Source: Pardosa pseudoannulata (lineage: Eukaryota > Arthropoda > Arachnida > Araneae > Lycosidae). Taken from it: 64,000 nt of DNA. Positions within the stretch are counted from its first letter, which is position 1, and the number at the start of each line of letters is the position of its first letter. The stretch is from assembly GCA_032207245.1 (NCBI GenBank), contig CM063510.1, positions 46,550,692 to 46,614,691 of the forward strand, written 5' to 3'. A program made the position numbers and the translations under genes. Shown one piece after another: positions 55,280 through 64,000 of this stretch. Under the pieces are notes generated by a model, which had not been told where the DNA came from, did not search any database, and saw only the letters and a program-made list of their open reading frames with translations.

Positions 55280-56475
55280 TATAACAGGAATTCTTTATTT
55301 TAAACATCTAAAAGTATATACGGTCATACTTTGCACAGAAGCACTAATAATGTTATATACAAGCAATAAGATATATTTTGAAATGCAGCATATTTTTATA
55401 TGCATTTTTGAAACTCATCATGTATTGTATATCACGTAGGCCCGACTTTTTTTAACCCCAACAAATAAATTTAAAAACTTTTATTTCTTAATTTTTTACT
55501 CTTTTTGAAATCTAATGAATAATGAAAGGCATTTAGAAACCTCGACAATACCAAGTGCCTCGTAGAGTTAGTAATTTATAAAATGTAGAAAATACATGTT
55601 AGTAGCTCATTTAAGGAGATGTATCTTTCGAGTACTATGGAGTATTAGTTTCTCTAAAATAATAAATTTTTTTCCGAAATTTCATAAAATAAAAATATTT
55701 ACTCCTTTTAGAATGAAATGGTTACAAATTCTTAAATAATTTTCTAACAATTATTTAGTTTTGTCATTTCAATTCGTATATTTTTAAATAATATAAAAAC
55801 ATACAACAAACAAAAAAATTGAAAATCACTTACCTGCAAGATAAATTTTGAAGTACGTATAAGAATTTAAATTTTTAAATTAAACTGAAGTAAAGTATCT
55901 GCTTTATTCTTTAAATCAAAACATTACAGGGTTTGAGGCCTTTTAAAATTGAAAAAAATTTCTAAATATAAAAGAGTGAAAATAAAAAAAAGCCTTTATT
56001 ATGCAATAAAACTAAATACATTGCCTGTGTTAATATAACTAAGGATCACAGAATATAAAAGGTCATTAGACTCTATTTGATATAAAAATTAGTTTCTAAT
56101 TTACATATTTCAAAAGTCATCTTGCAGGTAAGTCTTGCAGCTTTTTTCGTCTGGTGTATATATTTTATATTGTTTAAAAAATATATTTCTTCCATTAGCA
56201 AAACGGAATAATTTTTATAAAGTTAAACTCATATTAAAAGTCTATGAAAAATTTTATTTCTAAGAGAACTTTTTATTTTTATCAAAAATAAGCTGTTATA
56301 AGATAGACTTTAAAATTCAAAAGGTACTTCTGATGAATGTCAGGGGTTTTTACCTTTCCTTGTCTCATCATTTTCACAAAATAGATTTTAAAAAATTTTC
56401 GAATTTTTGATCGATTTTTTTTCTTGACGCTTTAATTATTAAAAGTGCTTTAATAGGATGGTATGAATCCCAACG
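55280..56475. other. Non-coding stretch with a splice-like inverted repeat
   Basis: CTTACCTGCAAGATAAATTT (55829) and the inverted copy CATCTTGCAGGTAAGTC (about 56115) are about 300 bp apart. No exon could be built on either. Confidence 0.4.
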
Positions 56476-56479
56476 GTCT

Positions 56480-56625
56480 ACTGTTTTTACTACAGGAGGT
56501 AAAATGAGACCTATTGTTTAGAGCCTATTACGATCAGCTACAAACATCCATACCAGCAGTGGGAATCAAACAAAAGAAATCCGGTACCAAAGAGCAGCAC
56601 CGTACCTACTGGGCGATCCCTCGGC
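56480..56625 (-). repeat. tRNA-derived SINE family 1, diverged copy
   Basis: Minus strand: CCGAGGGATCGCCCAGTAGG head, GGTACCGGATTTC, GATTCCCACTGCTGGTATGG ATGTTTGTAG. Confidence 0.75.
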
Positions 56626-56691
56626 ACTTTAATAGGAGACGTAGAAAAGTATTATGTATGATTTTTACATAATTTTGTGGGGTATAATAGC

Positions 56692-56850
56692 TTAGTCGGC
56701 AAGAGACGTCGAGTTTATAGCTGGATAGTTATGGGTTTCTAAGCTCTCCAAAGACCACAGTGTTCGCTAACGGCTTCTGGGTATGTAAAATAGCCGAGTC
56801 ACGGGAGTTCCGCAGGATGAGCCAAAGTTCCATCACAATGACTTCTTGAG
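56692..56850 (+). repeat. SINE family 2 head copy
   Basis: AATAGCTTAGTCGGCAAGAG (box-A-like), CCACAGTGTTCGCTAACGGC and GTATGTAAAATAGCCGAGTC. Confidence 0.72.
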
Positions 56851-57216
56851 TGATGGTCCTATGGCCCATGGTTCCGTTTGTCGCCTCTCAAAATTTCCGG
56901 TTCTAGTTGGGTTCCCCGATTTCCCGTCTTAAAGTGCAACGAACAAAATTCTTCCTTTCTTGTCCCTCTCTTCTCTCTACTAACGTGGTTCGAACCACCC
57001 TCACTAACTCTGTCATCAAGAGATCTGCTAAGCATCCAGTAGTTATCTAAATTCTCCTCCCCAGCTCCAGTCTTCTGCGTTCGCTCGCGGATTGCGGCTG
57101 CTGAGCTCCGGGCGCTTGTAGGTTGCCTTGCGTGGCGGGGTGGCCCAGTACTCACCACCATCGGGAGAAGTCCGGAAGACCTCACACTCATAGGACCCGG
57201 TTCGATGCTTGATTGG
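56851..57216. other. GC-rich segment of unknown nature
   Basis: Higher GC than the surroundings, with overlapping open frames on the minus strand (57191-56859 and 57306-57043) but no recognised domain. Possibly part of a dispersed repeat. Confidence 0.3.
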
Positions 57217-57390
57217 GTATGTAAAATAGGTTCGTAGTTGCAATGAAGACGGCCACAAACGATATGTCTGAAGGTTTAGTCCCTGCTTCCAGATTACAAG
57301 GACCAAATTTGAGCTGAAAGTCGTTTTTTCACCCTGTGCTCTTCAAAATGAAAGACTCAACGCTTCGCATTAAATCAAGTAGCTTCTCGT
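57217..57390 (+). repeat. SINE family 2 fragment
   Basis: TATGTAAAATAGGTTCGTAG, AACGATATGTCTGAAGG, TCCCTGCTTCCAGATTACAA GGACC, GAGCTGAAAGTCG, TTCACCCTGTGCTC. Confidence 0.7.
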
Positions 57391-57616
57391 TTACGAGCTG
57401 GGTTGGCCAAGTGGCATAAGAAACTGCAACAACACAATTTTGTGCAATCCCACTGACTGTGCTTTCTCAATTTTACCATTAATCTAATATCCATGCTTAA
57501 AATAAACTTCTAAAAAATATAACATTATTTATCATAGTAACATCAATTGTTCAATCAAAGTAAACATTCTAGTTCATTCAAAGTAAATATTAATAGTCCA
57601 ATCAGATAAACGTAAG

Positions 57617-57795
57617 CGAAACGACGGCTGAATGGTTAGGGCTCTCATCTTCGGCACCGGAGTTCATGGGTTCGAATCCCACTGTGGTATGGATGTTTGG
57701 AGCCATTCGGAATCGGCTTTCAGCAGTAGGTCCCGGTCTCCTTATTCTTTGTGTTGCAAAAAAAAGTAGACGTTAGTGCTCCAAACCAAACCAAA
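57617..57795 (+). repeat. tRNA-derived SINE family 1, full copy
   Basis: ACGACGGCTGAATGGTTAGG head, GGGTTCGAATCCCACTGTGG, GGAATCGGCTTTCAGCAGTA, ending CTCCAAACCAAACCAAA. Confidence 0.92.
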
Positions 57796-58495
57796 GTAAA
57801 GGTTAATAGTTTGATCAAAGTAAACGTTAATAGTTTAATCAAAGTAAGCATCAATAATGCAATCAAAATAAACATTAATATTTCAATCAAAGTAAACACC
57901 AGTAGTACCATTGTAGTTAATATCAAATAAAAATATTTAATAGAAATTTTCACAACCTGGATATAATGAGTGAGGAAATGATCAAAGCCAAACAATAAGT
58001 ATACATTCGGCGCTGTAAAAGGATATCTAAAACCCTAAAACATTTTTTAGTTAATAATTATTTCAAAATCACTTAATACTGACTTTTTTTAAAGAAACAA
58101 AGGTTTTTTTTTAAACTTCCTATATTTTATTCAGAAACGCGGTCGTAAATCTTACTAGTCAATAATTATTTTAAAAAGAGATTTTGCTAAAATTGGAATT
58201 CCCATACAACCAAATAGAGCTATCTCAGGAAAAAATACTGATGGAATAACTTATTTGTTGTATACGGTCGTGTTACTAATTTTGTAGTAAGCGGAGATAA
58301 AACACGTTTAGCAAACCTATGTAGATTGCATGATAATTTTTCCGTTTCTACCCTGTTGCTTTCAAGAAATTATAATAAAATGCACGTTCACTTATTTCTT
58401 TAACACTCTTGTGCTACTTTACTTGTGACTTAAGGAGTAAGATTATTTTAAAACTGTAGTTTTGGAATGTAAAGATAATGCAGCAAGACAGAATA
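57796..58495. other. Non-coding; begins with a short tandem repeat
   Basis: 57795-57915 repeats AATCAAAGTAAACATTAATAGT-like 22-bp units several times. The same phrase (TCAAAGTAAACATTCTAGTT) occurs to the left of the SINE at 57555-57600, so the SINE sits inside this small array. The rest is AT-rich without features. Confidence 0.6.
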
Positions 58496-58502
58496 ATATT
58501 TT

Positions 58503-58682
58503 ATGCCGAACTATAGCCGAATGGTAGGGTACTGCTCTTCGTACTGGAAATCTAGGGTTCGAATCACGTTGCTGGCATAGGTGTTCATAGCCATTCGTAA
58601 TCAGCTTTAAACAGTAGGTCCCGGTCTTATTAGTCCTCGTGTATCAAAACAGTAAACTACAGTGCTCTAAACTAAACCCAAT
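58503..58682 (+). repeat. tRNA-derived SINE family 1, full copy
   Basis: CCGAACTATAGCCGAATGG, GGGTTCGAATCACGTTGCTG, TTCATAGCCATTCGTAATCA, GGTCCCGGTCTTATTAGTCC, ending CTAAACTAAACCC. Confidence 0.9.
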
Positions 58683-58726
58683 TTACGTATGAAGAAAAAT
58701 TCTGCTTAGATTCCAAACCTTTAAGA

Positions 58727-59094
58727 ACGAGCCGCTGGAGCTCAGTCGGCAAAGGAAACGATCTCGTTACTGGAGGTGTGGGTTTCGGGCTCTAGGTGGC
58801 CTAAAATCTACAGTGTTCGTTAATGGTGACTGGGGAACGTAAAATATGTTCGTGGGCACAACATCCTCCAAGTTCTCAAACGATACCTCTGGGATTGGCA
58901 GGTCAAGCCTGAGGGGGTTATTGCTGAATAGTTCCTGCATTTAAATTACGAGGACCCATATGAGCTAAGACATTCTTTCACCCTAATGGCGCTCATCAAA
59001 CGAACGGCTCACTCCTTCACTATAATTCTATGGTCTTTGGTTCTCGTGTTTGTTTTGTCGAAGTGGTGTTGGCAACAACAACAAGAAGTGTGAC
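58727..59094 (+). repeat. SINE family 2, full-length reference copy
   Basis: About 368 bp. tRNA-like head GGAGCTCAGTCGGCAAAGGA (box A) and GTGGGTTTCGGGCTC (weak box B). Body GTTCGTTAATGGTGACTGGG, AAGTTCTCAAACGATACCTC, AATTACGAGGACCCA, GCTCATCAAACGAACGGCTC. Ends GGCAACAACAACAAG. The other family 2 copies were recognised by collinearity with this one. Confidence 0.9.
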
Positions 59095-59169
59095 TTTTGT
59101 GTAGTTAATAAAAATAATAGTTCAAAAATTGGTGGGTCTACAACAAACTGTATGAATTTGAATATGACA

Positions 59170-59375
59170 CAAAATTGGAGTCCTGGTGGGTAAGGTCTTC
59201 TGCTTGGTTCTTGTTCCTGAATTACGAGTACCCACTGAGCTAAGATGTTCTTTCACCCTAGCGGTGCTTGTCAAACCATAGATCCACCTCTTCACCTTAA
59301 CTCCTGTGGCCTCTAGCTCGTGTACTTGGCTCGTCCAAGTGGCATTGGCATCATTAACCACCACCACAGTTCCAA
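59170..59375 (+). repeat. SINE family 2, 5'-truncated copy
   Basis: Starts at the CTGCTTGGTTCTTGTTCCTG segment, then AATTACGAGTACCCACTGAG, CACCCTAGCGGTGCTTGTCA and GGCCTCTAGCTCGTGTACTT, then ATCATTAACCACCACCAC tail. Confidence 0.85.
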
Positions 59376-60620
59376 TAACCCTTCTTGGTATTTTTTTCTG
59401 AGTGTATGAGTGTTTTTATATGTATTTATATAATCAAGACTCAACCATGCTGTGCTGCTTGAGTACAAAAAAACGGAAATTTATCCTGTAAAAAATATAA
59501 ATCTTCCAGTCTTTCACATCTAAATTTTGCTGCTTAACTTCCACTCAGACTTGGAACTATAATTCATAATTCCACGCAGCTTAGAAGAGACTAACTTCAA
59601 ACGAGTATCACCCTAATGCTACCTATCTCAAATCGTCCATCTCGACACTAGCGCCACCTCGTGAAAACCCTAATTCTTTTAACCGACTATATTACAAGTT
59701 GGTCTCACTGTCTCTCATTTTTTATTTCCTCTGTGGAGTATCGAAGGAATCGGGCGCCTAGAAAGTTCCTCCGCTGAAATACGGGGTTTATTTTCATCTG
59801 ACCCTGAGATTTGCTGAGAGATGCCCACTTTATGAAAGCATCGCGTGCGAAAAAAAAATCTATAAAAAAATGTAAATTATTATTTTTTCTCCTCCTTCTC
59901 CGTTCTCTCATCTTTCCCTTTTGAAAGGCGATGGCAGGATGTTTAAAAATAGCCTACATCTCTCGGAAAGGAAGTTGGTTGAGGCACATCGGCCCGATGG
60001 CAAAAAGGACTTCGAAAAGAGGCTACAAGCCATAGATAAGTACTACGAGAGCTGGTTGGTTGGTTGGCTGACTGACTGTTGGTTGAAGTTTCTTGGCACT
60101 ACAAAGCCACGAGAGACATGTTTTGTGCTCTTCGAATACGTGCGAAAGGAAAACTGGAAACACATCTTCGCTATCTCTTTTCCGATGCTCATGGATATAT
60201 TTTAAGAGATAAGGGGCTAAATGTCAAATTTTGACTAAAAATAGGAAATGATTTTTTGTCCTGAAAAAGGTATACGTTTCATTATTAAAGAATAATTTTC
60301 GAATACCATGATTATTTTACTATATTGAAACCTCCTCGTTTTTAAAACAACTTTATTTTAAATTATAAAAAATATTTTCCGGTTTAATGACTTTTGCATT
60401 CATTCCAAGTTTATTAATTTTATGTATTTCTTATCCAAAAGTTTGCAGTGATTCTTTTAATTTGTTATTAAACATATTAATGTATATTAAAGTTATTAAT
60501 TTGTGTCATTAAATTGGGTATACATTTGAAAATCGTTAAGTATTTTCTTGGGTTACGGAGTATTTAATACCGTAAAAGGATGAAAGCAATTACAACAACA
60601 TTGTTTAAGTTTAAACAGTT
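59376..60620. other. Non-coding or unassigned stretch
   Basis: 59700-60205 is GC-richer and has a 94-codon plus-strand frame (59921-60205) with no recognised domain and no flanking splice sites I trust. The rest is AT-rich. Confidence 0.35.
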
Positions 60621-60626
60621 GTCTTT

Positions 60627-60808
60627 TGGTTTGGTTTGGTTTTGAAGCGCTACGGTCTACTGTTTTGCACACGAGAGCTAATGAGACCGGGACCTACAGC
60701 TTAAAGCCGATTCCGAACGGCTACGAATATCCATGCCATAGTGGGATTCGAACCCATAAACTCTGGTACCGATAATCAGTGTCCTAACCAATCGGCCAGC
60801 GTTCGGCC
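60627..60808 (-). repeat. tRNA-derived SINE family 1, full copy
   Basis: Minus strand: CGAACGCTGGCCGATTGGTT head, GGGTTCGAATCCCACTATGG, GGAATCGGCTTTAAGCTGTA and (AAACC)n tail. Confidence 0.93.
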
Positions 60809-60889
60809 GTTGTTTTTTTTTGTAAATAGCATTTAAGGTAAGTGAAAACCATACCTAGCTTTGTATCTATATAAATTTTATCCATTTTG

Positions 60890-61012
60890 TCACTCGAGAG
60901 CTACTGAAACCAGAACTTACCTATTAAAGATTACTCCGAAGTCTTACGAACATCCAGCAGGAGGATTCGAAACTCATAAACTAACTCCATAAATATTCGA
61001 CCATTGTCCGCC
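60890..61012 (-). repeat. tRNA-derived SINE family 1, diverged fragment
   Basis: Minus strand: CGGACAATGGTCGAATATTT, GAGTTTCGAATCCTCCTGCT, GTTCGTAAGACTTCGGAGTA. Confidence 0.7.
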
Positions 61013-61026
61013 TTTTTAATATGGGT

Positions 61027-61198
61027 TTAGTGTGAAGCTCTACGGTCTACTACTTTGCTACTTGAAAGCTAATGAGACCGGGACCTATTACTTAAAAGCC
61101 AATTCCCAAAGGCTACGAACATCGCTGACATCAGCGGGATTCGAACCCACGAGCCCCGGTACCGAAGAGCAGCGCTCTACCATACGGCCATCTTTCGG
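61027..61198 (-). repeat. tRNA-derived SINE family 1, full copy
   Basis: Minus strand: CGAAAGATGGCCGTATGGTA, GGGTTCGAATCCCGCTGATG, GGTCCCGGTCTCATTAGCTT. Confidence 0.9.
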
Positions 61199-61199
61199 C

Positions 61200-61635
61200 T
61201 TTTGAATTTGGGAAACAAATGTGAGAAAAACCAAGTTAAGTGATGGTTGTCGTAATTGGAATCAAGTTAAATAATTATATAATTATAATCGTTAAGTCTA
61301 TGTACAGCATACTTGAAGTTTTTTGGGAGTTTATTTAAATAAATGTCAAAATAATGCCAGATGTTTAAAAAAAGAAAAGCGTTTTTCACTATTTAATAGC
61401 ATATCAACTACTTAAAAGTTGGAGGGAAACACGCAAAAATCTACGCAGTTTGCTCGATTGAATCGTCATGAATCGATCTCGTAACTTGGATTAGATATCG
61501 CTATTTCCCTGTACCACACACAGACAAAATAAAAAAAAAGTTATTTTTACTGTTTATGCAATAACGAGAACACTGTAATGTGTTATGTAATTTACAATGA
61601 AAAAAAAATCTGCAATTTAGTACATGCATATTGAA
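61200..61635. other. Non-coding stretch, nothing recognised
   Basis: AT-rich. No gene. Confidence 0.45.
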
Positions 61636-61639
61636 TATG

Positions 61640-61692
61640 CCCTGTTTCATTTGCCCTTGTGTAGCAAAACTTTAGACCTTAGCGCTTGTAAT
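61640..61692 (+). repeat. tRNA-derived SINE family 1, 3' fragment
   Basis: CTGTTTCATTTGCCCTTGTG TAGCAAAACTTTAGACCTTA GCGCTTG. Confidence 0.65.
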
Positions 61693-61715
61693 AAGTGCAA
61701 TTTCAAATTAATGTA

Positions 61716-62937
61716 CACTGTCTACCAATAAGTATTTGGACACCTGTAATAGAAACGAAAAACTAACTTTATTCAAAATCAATAGCTGGTAGATCCTCCA
61801 CGACAGGCAATTTCAGATTGAACCCTCTGGGGCATACTTTCCACAAATCTTTGTATTACAGCTAGTGGTATTGTCTTCCACTCGGCTTGGAGTAGACATA
61901 CAAGTTCCTTCACCGATTTTGAACGGGTAATGAACCACTTAATTTGGCGATCCAACTCGTCCCAGAGGTTCTCGATACGGTTCAGGTCTGGGCTCTGGGC
62001 AGGTCAGTACATTCGATGAACTCTATTGGCACCATACCAAGCCTTGGTTAACCTCGAAACATGACAACTGGCATTGTCGTCCTGAAAGTAACAGGGGTCC
62101 GACCCGTAAAACTGCCACAACGTAAAAAGCACATTATCATCCAAAATAGTGCAGTAGGCATCGGCGTTGAGCTTACCATGAATGGGGATCAAGGGTCCCA
62201 GTCTATACCTGAAGAAACATCCCTAGACCATAATTCCACCTCCACCGAATTTGACTGTTGGCATAATACATTCTGGCAGGAGAGGTTCTCCACGCAAACG
62301 CCAAACCAAAACCCTGCCATCCGAACGGCAAAGGGTGAACCTTGATTCGTCACTCCAAAGAACCCATTTCCACTGATCTGCATTCCAACTTCGATGTGCT
62401 TTGCATCACATTAACCAAACAGCGCGTTTGTACATTGTGATCAAAGGCATATGGGCAGCAGCACGACGATGAAAACCAAGCAGATGTGCTGCCTTACGGA
62501 TGGTATTCATTGAAACAATACTCCCGGATATGCCTGTTGAAACTCCACGTGGATGAGGGCCATCGGTTGGGTGAGGTTTTTCCGAATTTCTCTAGACAGC
62601 ACTCGTCGGTCTCTATCTCCCAGTTTCGTTGGTCTGCGGACTCGGAACACATTCCGACAATCACCGCTCACCTTCCACTTGTTAAACACATAAGCCACTG
62701 CCGATTTTAGGTACTTCAGATCGCTGGATATATCCCTTAAGGATCGGCCATATTTGGGATACCCGATAATTATAAATTTTTCGAAATCAGAGAGCTCCGA
62801 ACTGCGCGGCATCTTGCATGCGACTAATGCCGGTGCTGTTTCCTACACGATGTATACCGGCAGAGGCCGTGACGTACCTGACGTACCGCAGATATCGTCA
62901 TTTGCATAGGTGTCCAAATACTTATTGGTAGACAGTG
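61716..62937 (-). mobile_element. Tc1-like transposon (family 3), full-length copy
   Basis: 1,222 bp flanked by TA on both sides (61714-61715, 62938-62939). Terminal repeats CACTGTCTACC…TTTGGACACCT in inverted orientation. Same family as 26914-28132 and 41579-42157. Confidence 0.95.
61779..62812 (-). pseudogene. Tc1-family transposase pseudogene
   Basis: Starts MPRSSELSDFEKFIIIGYPK, then GRSLRDISSDLKYLKSAVAY and RRPTKLGDRDRRVLSREIRK. A frameshift near 62520 is followed by TIRKAAHLLGFHRRAAAHMP. LWSDESRFTLCRSDGR (first Asp), [39 protein letters not shown] (second Asp) and SPDLNRIENLWDEL (third acidic residue) follow, ending GGSTSY. Total span 1,034 nt against 1,032 for the frame-intact copy, so net indel is +2. 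Stops also occur near the MVW motif and before PAQSPDLN. Confidence 0.92.
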
Positions 62938-62939
62938 TA

Positions 62940-63528
62940 CAAATGTTCAGACATCGGTTTCTATTTCTAGTTTTATTTGAGCCATTCAGTGCACACATTG
63001 ATTAACTCCATTTTTTGGATATTGATAAAACTGGAACGTCAATGCACAAAATATGCCACGCAGTTCTCATTCAAACCAATATTCCCTAATTTTAATTATC
63101 AACATGGATTAATGATAAGTTTTTTGAGTTAGTGGGTCGGTGAATAGGCTACTCTTAGCACCTTTTAAGAGCTTTTATAATATATTTGTGATTTTTTTAA
63201 AAATGGAGCTAGTTAATGTGTGCCCTGAGCGTCTCAGTTAGTCTTGAGAACTTCTGCCAAAATTTCGCTACCGGCAAAATTAGTTCATGGTCAAAATTAT
63301 TAATTGTAGAATTATTGTAAAATAATGTTATAAAATGCTTAACAAATCTTTACCAATATAATGTCAAAAGCGTTGTGTTTAGACTATGCTTTGATACAAC
63401 ATTGATACGGGAAGTTAAAAATATTTTTCTAAAGGAAAATGCGTTTAATAATAATAGTAAGTTTGTAAAATTAGAACAGACAATTCCTTCTTCGACTGGT
63501 TGTTATGAAAAAACTAATATGATCCAAA
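62940..63528. other. Non-coding stretch, nothing recognised
   Basis: No gene or repeat identified. Confidence 0.45.
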
Positions 63529-63540
63529 CACTTACATGCA

Positions 63541-63684
63541 GTTTGGTTTGGTTTCGAGTGCTACGGTCTAATTTTTGCAACACGAGGGCAGATGAGACCG
63601 GGACCTACTGCTTAAAGCCGATTCCGAACGGCTACGAACATCCATACCACTGTGGGATTCAAACCCATGAACTCCGAAGGCCAG
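63541..63684 (-). repeat. tRNA-derived SINE family 1, 5'-truncated, 12-bp target duplication
   Basis: Minus strand copy starting at GGCCTTCGGAGTTCATGGGT and lacking box A; box B GGTTTGAATCCCAC, full body and tail. Perfect flanks CACTTACATGCA at 63529-63540 and 63685-63696. Confidence 0.94.
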
Positions 63685-63699
63685 CACTTACATGCATTA

Positions 63700-64000
63700 G
63701 TAGCTGAAGCAGTAGTACACTTTTAAAATCTCCTATCAGTTTCAATAAATAAATGAAGAGATTGATTCAACCCAAATCAGTGATAAGTTACAGAGGTGGA
63801 AAAACTATGTACTGTGGCTATAGGTTCGTACAACAAATAACGTGAATAGTTTTTGTCCAGTAACGATCAGCAAGTTTCCATTGATGTTTAGCACAGTAGG
63901 TTGGCCTAACTGAAGATTGAGTTTCTTTAAAGAAGTTACATAAAAAAATATAAAAATATCAAAGTTTATTTTTTCTTTCTCAAAACGACGCAAATAAAAA
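63700..64000. other. Non-coding stretch to the window end
   Basis: Nothing recognised. Confidence 0.45.

Noticed and set aside
56859..57306. Two overlapping minus-strand frames of 87-110 codons
   Set aside because: No domain recognised; arginine/serine-rich text in a GC-rich repeat-like block. Composition explains the openness.
59921..60205. 94-codon plus-strand frame in a GC-richer patch
   Set aside because: No recognised family, low-complexity GGTTGGTTGGTTGGC inside, no trusted splice context.

Overview
Eukaryotic nuclear DNA, AT-rich (roughly two thirds A+T by eye), with intron-containing genes, long (TA)n arrays and many decayed transposons. The mix of Tc1/mariner, piggyBac and SPIN-type hAT elements plus abundant tRNA-derived SINEs suggests an arthropod, most likely a chelicerate such as a spider. 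That placement is inference. Host coding sequence is sparse: three exons of one fatty-acid elongase gene, one THAP-domain exon and one further probable first exon. Most of the window is repeat-derived or has no recognisable content.

Layout. 1-5250: the 5' part of an ELOVL-type elongase gene on the minus strand. Coding exons lie at 5247-5196, 3944-3754 and 934-854, with clean GT-AG junctions and matching phases; the histidine-box exons lie beyond the left edge. 6.2-9.3 kb: SINE copies. 8.7-10.2 kb: two convergent first exons (unknown/YqaJ-like on plus, THAP on minus), each preceded by the same 20-bp CRE-like promoter motif. 10.8-13.9 kb: a GC-richer repeat, a nested pair of foldback MITEs, tandem SINEs and a decayed Tc1 element. 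14.7-20 kb: SINEs, a tRNA-like palindrome and two minisatellites. 21.1-22.1 kb: a SPIN/Charlie-like hAT element with a perfect 8-bp target duplication inside another repeat. 25.4-28.1 kb: two Tc1 transposase pseudogenes on opposite strands. 28-31 kb: microsatellites, a perfect hairpin, a tandem array and piggyBac remnant 1. 35.2-37.9 kb: piggyBac remnants 2 (inside a SINE) and 3. 39-48 kb: SINEs, tandem duplications, a Tc1 deletion derivative, a Tc1 C-terminal fragment and two more foldback MITEs. 49-52.5 kb: large imperfect tandem duplications. 54.3-55.3 kb: an internally deleted mariner. 56.5-63.7 kb: clustered SINEs and a nearly complete Tc1 copy.

The most notable pattern is that three unrelated piggyBac families (30.3, 35.3 and 37.2 kb) have each been reduced to about 480-620 bp, keeping TTAA flanks, terminal inverted repeats, a piece encoding the C-terminal cysteine-rich DNA-binding domain, and subterminal palindromes of the kind that domain binds. 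Also notable are the shared promoter motif of the two convergent exons, the nested foldback element flanked by a 10-bp direct repeat, and five copies of one tRNA-derived SINE with perfect target-site duplications. No rRNA, CRISPR or convincing functional tRNA gene was seen.
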